DNA of 64,000 nt from Serinicoccus chungangensis (lineage in GTDB: Bacteria; Actinomycetota; Actinomycetes; Actinomycetales; Dermatophilaceae), in NCBI RefSeq assembly GCF_006337125.1, contig NZ_CP040887.1:2790001-2854000 (forward strand), given 5' to 3'. Position 1 is the first letter of the stretch. Every line of letters begins with the position of its first letter. The position numbers were made by a program, and so were the translations under genes. Positions 58,861-64,000 of this stretch are shown in pieces. Under the pieces are notes generated by a model that had not been told where the DNA came from, searched no databases, and worked only from the letters and a program-made list of their open reading frames with translations.

Positions 58861-58896
58861 ATGTCGAGCCACTCCCGCCGAATGCGCCGCTGCTGA
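58861..58896 (+). CDS. Probable leader peptide upstream of metY
   Basis: Eleven codons reading MSSHSRRMRRC and TGA, starting exactly where transcription would begin (leaderless) and ending in a Cys codon, with a Met codon at position 8. The last codon and stop lie inside a CTGCTGAG motif that can pair downstream. Ribosome position at the Cys codon could therefore set the RNA fold, as in amino-acid attenuators. The peptide is inferred from position and RNA layout; it is not a known named family. Confidence 0.5.
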   Translation: MSSHSRRMRRC

Positions 58897-58972
58897 GCCC
58901 ACCCCTCGCAGCCGACGCGCCGCCGACGACCACCCGGCCCCGTCCCTCCCGCTGCTGAGGCGGGCTCAGCAG
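58890..58972 (+). promoter_or_regulatory. Competing hairpins in the metY leader
   Basis: CTGCTGAGCCC (58890-58900) can pair with GGGCTCAGCAG (58962-58972); CTGCTGAG (58952-58959) can pair instead with CTCAGCAG (58965-58972) in a local stem with a 5-base loop. The two are mutually exclusive. The first strand overlaps the leader peptide end. There is no T tract, so the local stem may act on translation or Rho rather than as a plain terminator. No known SAM riboswitch signature was seen. Confidence 0.5.
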
Positions 58973-59015
58973 AGTGACCCACCGCCCTGCAGCCCCAGCG
59001 AGAGACGAGACTCCG

Positions 59016-60350
59016 ATGAGCACCTACAGCGACTTCACCACCCGGCAGATCCACGCCGGCCAGACCCCCGACTCCCAGACCGGCGCACGCGCCCTGCCGA
59101 TCTACCAGACGACCTCCTACGTCTTCGACGACGCCGACCAGGCTGCCGACCGGTTCGCCCTGGCCGAGCTCGGGCCGATCTACACCCGCATCACCAACCC
59201 CACCACCGAGGCGGTCGAGAACCGCATCGCCGACCTCGAGGGCGGCGTCGGTGCGCTGCTCGTGGCCTCCGGCTCCTCGGCGGTCACCCTGGCCATCCTC
59301 AACGTCGCCGGCGCGGGCGACCACGTGGTCTCCTCCCCCAGCCTCTACGGCGGCACGCAGAACCTCTTCGCGCACACCCTGCCTCGTCTCGGGGTCGAGG
59401 TGACCTTCGTCGAGGACCCGACCGACCCGGAGGCGTGGCGCGCCGCCGCCCGCCCGGAGACCAAGGCGTTCTTCGGCGAGACCATCGCCAACCCGAGCAG
59501 CGACGTGCTGGACCTGCGGGCGGTCGCCGACGTCGCGCACGAGGTCGGCGTGCCCCTCGTCGTGGACAACACGGTCGCGACCCCCTACCTCTGCCGCCCG
59601 ATCGAGCACGGCGCCGACGTCGTGGTGCACTCGGCGACGAAGTTCCTCGGCGGTCACGGCACCTCCATCGCCGGTGTCATCGTCGACGCGGGCCGCTTCG
59701 ACTACGGCCGCGGCGGCAGGTTCCCCGGCTTCACCGAGCCCGACCCGTCCTACCAGGGCCTGGTGTATGCCGAGGCGCTCGGCGAGGGCGGCCTGCTCGG
59801 CGCCAACGTGTCCTACATCATCAAGGCGCGGGTCCAGCTGCTGCGCGACCTCGGGCCGGCGGCGTCGCCGTTCAACGCCTTCCTCATCGCCCAGGGGCTG
59901 GAGACCCTGTCCCTGCGGGTCGAGCGGCACGTGGCCAACGCGCAGCGGGTCGCCCAGTGGCTGGAGGCCCACGACCAGGTGGCCTCGGTCGCCTACGCCG
60001 GGCTGCCCGGCCACCCCTCGCACGAGCGGGCGCGGACCTACCTGCCCGGCGGGGCGGGCGCCGTCCTGGCCTTCGAGATCGAGGGCGGGGCGGCAGCCGG
60101 CCGCGCCTTCGTCTCGGCCCTGGAGCTGCACAGCCACGTCGCCAACATCGGCGACGTCCGCTCGCTGGTCATCCACCCCGCCAGCACCACCCACTCCCAG
60201 CTGACGCCGGAGGCCCAGCGGGCCGCGGGGGTCACCCCCGGGCTGGTGCGGCTCTCGGTCGGGATCGAGGGCATCGACGACATCCTCGCCGATCTGGACC
60301 GGGGCTTCGCCGCCTCGGCCGCCGTGGTCCGCGGCACCGAGGCGGCCTGA
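59016..60350 (+). CDS. metY: O-acetylhomoserine sulfhydrylase (MetY-type)
   Basis: 444 residues, PLP-dependent. Makes homocysteine from O-acetylhomoserine and sulphide. Cys/Met-metabolism signature around lysine K209 (VHSATKFLGGHG), YTRITNPTTEAVENRIADLEGG and PHPASTTHSQL-type C-terminus (VIHPASTTHSQLT). The MetY length and insertion pattern separate it from MetB/MetC. Start at the ATG of MSTYSDF. Followed after one base by metX, so the two form an operon that feeds MetH and the direct sulfhydrylation route. Confidence 0.94.
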   Translation: MSTYSDFTTRQIHAGQTPDSQTGARALPIYQTTSYVFDDADQAADRFALAELGPIYTRITNPTTEAVENRIADLEGGVGALLVASGSSAVTLAILNVAGAGDHVVSSPSLYGGTQNLFAHTLPRLGVEVTFVEDPTDPEAWRAAARPETKAFFGETIANPSSDVLDLRAVADVAHEVGVPLVVDNTVATPYLCRPIEHGADVVVHSATKFLGGHGTSIAGVIVDAGRFDYGRGGRFPGFTEPDPSYQGLVYAEALGEGGLLGANVSYIIKARVQLLRDLGPAASPFNAFLIAQGLETLSLRVERHVANAQRVAQWLEAHDQVASVAYAGLPGHPSHERARTYLPGGAGAVLAFEIEGGAAAGRAFVSALELHSHVANIGDVRSLVIHPASTTHSQLTPEAQRAAGVTPGLVRLSVGIEGIDDILADLDRGFAASAAVVRGTEAA

Positions 60351-60351
60351 C

Positions 60352-61524
60352 ATGGGCGCCCTGCCGGTCGAGGACCACCCGCCCCGCCCGCGACGGCGGA
60401 CCCAGCCGGTCGGACCGCTCGCGCTGGAGTCCGGGGAGATCCTCGAGGACGTCCGGGTCACCTACCAGACCTGGGGCCGCCTCGACGCCGACGGCGGCAA
60501 CGCCGTGCTCGTGCTGCACGCGCTCACCGGTGACAGCCACGTCGTCGGCGAGCAGGGCCCGGGGCAGCCCACCGCGGGCTGGTGGCCCGGCCTCGTCGGC
60601 CCGGGCTGCCCCATCGACACCGACGAGTGGTTCGTTGTCGCGCCCTCCGTCCTGGGTGGCTGCGGCGGCACCACCGGCCCGTCCTCGGCCGCGCCGGACG
60701 GGCGGCCCTACGGCAGCTCCTTCCCCCGGATCACCGTGCGCGACCAGGTGCACGCGGAGGCGCTGCTGGCCGACCGTCTCGGCATCGACCGCTTCGCCCT
60801 CGTCGTCGGCGGCTCCGTCGGAGGGATGCGCTCGCTGGAGTGGGCCACGACCTTCCCGGACCGGGTGCAGCGCTGCGTCGTCCTCGCCGCCAGCGCCGTG
60901 GCGAGCGCCGACCAGATCGCCTGGTCGGTCCCGCAGCTGCACGCCATCCGGCTCGACCCGGCCTTCCACGGCGGCGACTACTACCCCGGCCCCGGGCCCC
61001 GCGCCGGGCTGGAGATCGCCCGCCAGATCGCGCACACGACATACCGCTCGGCGGCGGAGCTGGCGCTGCGCTTCGGCTGCGGGGCGCAGGACGGCGAGGA
61101 CGCGCTGCGCGGCGGCCGGTACGCCGTGCAGTCCTATCTCGAGCACCACGGCAAGAAACTCGTGCGCCGGTTCGACGCCAACGCCTACCTCGTCCTCACC
61201 GAGGCCATGAACAGCCACGACATCGGGCGCGGGCGGGGCGGTGTCGCGGCCGCGCTGCAGCGGATCACCGCCGAGCTCACCGTGGGCGTGGTGACCAGCG
61301 ACCGGCTCTTCACCCCGGTCGAGGGCGAGGTCGTCGCGTCCGCGCCCACCTGCCGGGAGCTGGCGGTCATCGACAGCCCCTACGGGCACGACGCCTTCCT
61401 CGTCGAGACCGAGCAGGTCTTCGGGATCATCGAGCGGGCCCTGACGGGTGGGCAGACGGCGGCTCCGACCCCGACCGCCACGCGGTCGGAGCTGCCGAGG
61501 CTGGCCGGCACCGGCCTCTGGTGA
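60352..61524 (+). CDS. metX: Homoserine O-acetyltransferase MetX
   Basis: 390 residues, alpha/beta hydrolase fold. Acetylates homoserine for MetY. Nucleophile S155 in GGSVGGM, with D317 (TSDRLFTP) and H346 (GHDAFLVE) completing the triad; APSVLGGCGGTTGPSS and the lid helices are typical. Starts one base after the metY stop. Typical gene order for actinobacteria. Confidence 0.95.
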   Translation: MGALPVEDHPPRPRRRTQPVGPLALESGEILEDVRVTYQTWGRLDADGGNAVLVLHALTGDSHVVGEQGPGQPTAGWWPGLVGPGCPIDTDEWFVVAPSVLGGCGGTTGPSSAAPDGRPYGSSFPRITVRDQVHAEALLADRLGIDRFALVVGGSVGGMRSLEWATTFPDRVQRCVVLAASAVASADQIAWSVPQLHAIRLDPAFHGGDYYPGPGPRAGLEIARQIAHTTYRSAAELALRFGCGAQDGEDALRGGRYAVQSYLEHHGKKLVRRFDANAYLVLTEAMNSHDIGRGRGGVAAALQRITAELTVGVVTSDRLFTPVEGEVVASAPTCRELAVIDSPYGHDAFLVETEQVFGIIERALTGGQTAAPTPTATRSELPRLAGTGLW

Positions 61525-61537
61525 GGGCCGGGCGGCG

Positions 61538-61660
61538 CGTCCGGTGCGGCCCAGGCGCGCGTCCGGTGCGGCCCAGGCGCACGTCCGGTGCGGCCCAGGC
61601 GCACGTCCGGTGCGGCCCAGGCGCACGTCCGGTGCGGCCCAGGCGCGCGTCCGGTGCGGG
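61538..61660 (+). repeat. 22-bp tandem repeat array
   Basis: Five full copies and a partial of a 22-base unit with core CGTCCGGTGCGG start at 61538, 61560, 61582, 61604, 61626 and 61648, differing only at the last base (G or A). It lies just after metX. The same unit occurs as a pair between ilvN and ilvC and singly near 55401. Confidence 0.9.
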
Positions 61661-61673
61661 ATGAGAGGGCGGT

Positions 61674-61710
61674 GGGGTGGTTGGGGTGGTGCGGGGGTGC
61701 GGGGATGGGG
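61674..61710 (+). other. G-rich tract with G-quadruplex potential
   Basis: Five runs of four or more G (61674-77, 61683-86, 61693-97, 61701-04, 61707-10) occur within 37 bases on the plus strand, downstream of the repeat array and upstream of nfeD. This could fold as a quadruplex; no role is shown. Confidence 0.5.
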
Positions 61711-61752
61711 TGATCCGGTGACGCGGTGGTGGGGGGCCGATCGGAGCGGGAG

Positions 61753-61785
61753 GGAACCGACCGCGCGTCGTTGACGTCCACGTCA
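61753..61785 (+). promoter_or_regulatory. ECF-type promoter candidate for nfeD-SPFH
   Basis: GGAAC, a 17-base spacer and CGTC match extracytoplasmic-function sigma promoters. A perfect dyad TGACGT-CC-ACGTCA (61772-61785) overlaps the -10. Sigma-W controls flotillin/NfeD genes in Bacillus, a useful parallel. A housekeeping reading is weaker here. Confidence 0.4.
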
Positions 61786-61819
61786 TAGGATCGATGGTCA
61801 CAGGGGAAAGGAGCCCGAC

Positions 61820-62317
61820 ATGCCCGACTGGCTACGCGACTCTCCGCAGTGGCTCTGGTGGATCGGCGCCGCTCTGGCGTTCGGCATCGTCGAGATGACC
61901 ACCCTCGACCTGCTCTTCCTCATGCTCGCGCTCGGCGCCCTGGTGGCGGCCGTCGTCGCGGGGGCCTTCGGCATCGGTCTCATCTGGCAGGTGCTGATCT
62001 TCGCGGTGGCCTCCGGCCTCTTCGTCTTCGCCCTGCGCCCGGTGGCCCTGCGCCACCTGCGCATGGAGGGCAAGGGCGGCAAGATCCTCATGGAGGGCAA
62101 CATCGGTCAGACGGCCACCGTGCTCGAGCCGGTCTCCGACCGGGCCGGCCTGGTCAAGCTGCGGGGGGAGAGCTGGACCGCCCGGGCCGAGCTGGAGGGG
62201 CAGACCTTCGCCGAGGGCGACCTGGTCACAGTGGTGCGCATCGACGGGGCGACCGCGGTGGTCGCCGCGTCGTCCCCGGAGGACAAGCCGTTCGACCTCG
62301 AGCCGCCGCGCGACTGA
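61820..62317 (+). CDS. NfeD-like membrane protein
   Basis: 165 residues. Two or three N-terminal helices (WLWWIGAALAFGIVEMTTL, LLFLMLALGALVAAVVAGAFG, WQVLIFAVASGLFVFALRP) then the OB-fold NfeD C-terminal domain (GQTATVLEPVSDRAGLVKLRGESWTARAELEGQTFAEGDLVTVVRIDGATAVV). AAAGGAG six bases upstream. NfeD and an SPFH protein usually act together in membrane microdomains; the SPFH gene follows after 50 bp. Confidence 0.92.
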   Translation: MPDWLRDSPQWLWWIGAALAFGIVEMTTLDLLFLMLALGALVAAVVAGAFGIGLIWQVLIFAVASGLFVFALRPVALRHLRMEGKGGKILMEGNIGQTATVLEPVSDRAGLVKLRGESWTARAELEGQTFAEGDLVTVVRIDGATAVVAASSPEDKPFDLEPPRD

Positions 62318-62367
62318 CCGCCCGCGGCACCACATACGTCAGCAGCACCCAACCAAGGAGAAGCTAG

Positions 62368-63639
62368 ATGGATCCCATCAACGTCATCGTCTGGGCCGTC
62401 GTCCTCCTGCTCGCGCTCTTCGTCGTCGTGGCCGTGGCCAGGGCGATCCGGATCGTGCCGCAGGCGACGAGCGTCATCGTGGAGCGGCTCGGCAAGTACG
62501 ACCGCACCCTCGACGCCGGCCTGCACTTCCTCGTGCCCTTCGTCGACCGGCCCCGCTCGGTGGTCGACCTGCGTGAGCAGGTCGTGAGCTTCCCCCCGCA
62601 GCCGGTCATCACCAGCGACAACCTCGTCGTCTCCATCGACACGGTCATCTACTTCCAGCCCACGGACCCCAAGGCGGCGACCTACGAGATCGCCAACTAC
62701 ATCCAGGGCATCGAGCAGCTCACCGTCACCACGCTCCGCAACGTCATCGGCTCGCTCGACCTGGAGCAGACGCTGACCAGCCGCGACATGATCAACGGCC
62801 AGCTGCGCGGCGTCCTCGACGAGGCGACCGGCCGCTGGGGCATCCGGGTCAACCGGGTCGAGCTCAAGGCCATCGACCCGCCCGCCAGCGTCCAGGACTC
62901 GATGGAGAAGCAGATGCGCGCCGAGCGCGACCGTCGCGCCGCGATCCTCAACGCCGAGGGCGTCAAGGGCAGCCAGATCCTCACGGCCGAGGGTGAGAAG
63001 CAGGCACAGATCCTGCGGGCCGAGGGTGCGGCCCAGTCGGCGATCCTGGAGTCCCAGGGTGAGGCCCGCGCGATCCTGCAGGTCTTCGACGCCATCCACA
63101 AGGGCAACCCGGACAGCAAGCTGCTGGCCTACCAGTACCTCCAGATGCTGCCCGAGATCGCCAAGGGCGACTCCAACCAGATGTGGGTCGTCCCGACCGA
63201 GCTCACCGCTGCCCTCGCCGGCATCGGCAACGCGCTCGGCGGCGGCAAGGGCCCCGACACCGCCGGTCTGGACGCCCCCTCGAGCGGGATCAGCTCCGAG
63301 GCGGGCGACATCGACCTCGGGGTGGACGCCCCGATGCTGGAGGACCCGCGCGAGGCGCTGCGCCGAGCCCGTGAGGAGGCCGAGGGCGCGACCCGCGACG
63401 CCGAGCTCTCCACCCGCAAGCGCTCCAAGCAGGACGCCGACACGGCCATCGCCGAGGCGGCGGAGAAGGCCCGTCAGGCCGCCAAGCCGCACGCGGCTGA
63501 GGAGCAGGGTCAGCTCGGCGAGCTGGAGCAGCCCGAGCAGGTCGCTCCCGACCTGGGGCAGCAGGCCGGCCAGGCCCAGGGGCAGCCGGCCGAGACGCCG
63601 GAGCCCGAGGGCCAGCCGACGAGGCGCGACGAGGGCTGA
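62368..63639 (+). CDS. SPFH/stomatin-like protein (QmcA-type)
   Basis: 423 residues. One N-terminal membrane helix, SPFH domain (RIVPQATSVIVERLGKYDRTLDAGLHFLVPF to about 200), then a coiled coil with GEKQAQILRAEGAAQSAILESQGEARAIL. A long Ala/Glu/Gln-rich C-terminus follows. Scaffold for membrane microdomains with NfeD, possibly guiding FtsH-like proteases. AAGGAG precedes the ATG. Operon ends at a strong terminator. Confidence 0.92.
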   Translation: MDPINVIVWAVVLLLALFVVVAVARAIRIVPQATSVIVERLGKYDRTLDAGLHFLVPFVDRPRSVVDLREQVVSFPPQPVITSDNLVVSIDTVIYFQPTDPKAATYEIANYIQGIEQLTVTTLRNVIGSLDLEQTLTSRDMINGQLRGVLDEATGRWGIRVNRVELKAIDPPASVQDSMEKQMRAERDRRAAILNAEGVKGSQILTAEGEKQAQILRAEGAAQSAILESQGEARAILQVFDAIHKGNPDSKLLAYQYLQMLPEIAKGDSNQMWVVPTELTAALAGIGNALGGGKGPDTAGLDAPSSGISSEAGDIDLGVDAPMLEDPREALRRAREEAEGATRDAELSTRKRSKQDADTAIAEAAEKARQAAKPHAAEEQGQLGELEQPEQVAPDLGQQAGQAQGQPAETPEPEGQPTRRDEG

Positions 63640-63670
63640 GCCCGGGCCACCGAGCACCCACCACCCCCTG

Positions 63671-63709
63671 ACGAGCGGGGCACGACACCTGGTGTCGTGC
63701 CCCGCTCGT
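63671..63709 (+). terminator. Strong terminator after the SPFH gene
   Basis: Near-perfect 39-bp palindrome: arms ACGAGCGGGGCACGACACC and complement around a single base. Folds with a small central loop. Confidence 0.85.
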
Positions 63710-63721
63710 AGGCTGTGCGGC

Positions 63722-64000
63722 ATGTGGATCCGCGACGTGCGCCCCTGGGGCGGGCCGGCCAGCGACGTGCGGGTGGAGGACGGGCTCATCACGCACCTCG
63801 GACCCCGCCAGGCTCGCGACGCAGACCCGGGGCCCGGGGAGGGGACGCCGGGGCAGCCGGAGGAGGAGCTGGACGGCCGCGGCCGGCTGCTGCTGCCGGC
63901 CTTCAGCGACGTGCACGTGCACCTCGACTCCACCCGGCTCGGCCTGCCGTTCCGGCCGCACACCGGCGGCCCGGGGGTGTGGACGATGATGCTCAACGAC
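63722..64000 (+). CDS. Amidohydrolase-family protein, N-terminal part (cut by window edge)
   Basis: First 93 residues: MWIRDVRPWGG, a beta-sandwich start, then LLLPAFSDVHVHLDSTRLG, the metal-binding HxH of the amidohydrolase superfamily, with FRPHTGGPGVWTMM continuing into the barrel. Resembles cytosine deaminase/N-acyl-amino-acid deacylase types; the pattern HVHLDSTxLG fits cytosine-deaminase-like members. The rest lies outside the window. Confidence 0.75.
   Translation, partial: MWIRDVRPWGGPASDVRVEDGLITHLGPRQARDADPGPGEGTPGQPEEELDGRGRLLLPAFSDVHVHLDSTRLGLPFRPHTGGPGVWTMMLND

Noticed and set aside
58861..59015. SAM riboswitch upstream of metY
   Set aside because: No SAM-I/IV core motif could be recognised; leader-peptide model with competing stems fits better. 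An Rfam search would settle it.
61538..61660. CRISPR array
   Set aside because: The 22-base units are back-to-back with no unique spacers and no cas genes nearby.

Overview
The window is about 72% G+C by eye, with NNC/NNG codons, mostly TGA stops and frequent GTG starts. The mix of MetH, TreYZ, MetY-MetX, a fused PabAB, PadR and three-helix-bundle families points to a high-GC actinobacterium, probably a Micrococcales member near Ornithinimicrobium, Serinicoccus or Janibacter. The taxon is inferred from general resemblance, not searched. No transposase, phage, CRISPR or rRNA gene was seen. Most of the window is chromosomal core with a few accessory pockets.

Region by region. 1-4.6 kb: treY-treZ (trehalose from maltodextrin) and a downstream partial gene, translationally coupled on the minus strand. 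4.7-7 kb: a LuxR-type regulator converging on an FMO-type flavoprotein. 7-15 kb: metH, then a ProV-ProW-ProX osmoprotectant importer and a MetF-like reductase. 15-24.8 kb: a membrane hydrolase, an SRPBCC protein, a large DEAD-box helicase, an NCS1 permease coupled to a cysteine hydrolase, a secreted EEP-fold protein and small unknowns. 24.8-29.5 kb: tRNA-Lys, a zinc alcohol dehydrogenase behind a clear operator, a poor non-coding stretch, a SnoaL-like protein, a MarR/YceI divergent pair and an aldo/keto reductase. 29.5-36 kb: PabAB and pirin, NDH-2, an ElaA-like acetyltransferase, a PHP-domain protein and a Glu-Asp-Phe tRNA cluster. 36-40.6 kb: a DUF4442 protein, a PhzE/TrpEG-type chorismate enzyme divergent from a siderophore-interacting flavoprotein with an iron box between them, and two proteins with a shared helical domain, one a low-molecular-weight-phosphatase fold that has lost its cysteine. 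40.6-45.9 kb: ilvB-ilvN-ilvC-ilvD behind an attenuator with a leader peptide ending in LVLIT. 46-57.5 kb: a PadR regulator, lpdA, a MurJ-like flippase overlapping an antisense ATP-grasp gene, a PspC-like protein, a two-subunit sodium/solute symporter and a beta-propeller lipoprotein. 57.5-58.7 kb: an AbiEi/endonuclease-like gene flanked by two related palindromes. 58.8-61.5 kb: metY-metX behind a second likely leaderless leader peptide. 61.5-64 kb: a 22-bp tandem repeat, nfeD with an SPFH gene, and the start of an amidohydrolase.

Methionine metabolism (metH, MetF-like, metY-metX), branched-chain synthesis and chorismate use form most of the metabolic content. Two biosynthetic operons (ilv and met) share one layout: promoter, six bases, the ATG of a tiny peptide, then competing hairpins. 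The most unusual signals are the palindromes around the AbiEi-like gene, the cysteine-less phosphatase fold, a 22-bp repeat family at three intergenic sites, and an octamer (GTATGYCG or its complement) seen about thirty times on both strands, often spelled with rare codons.
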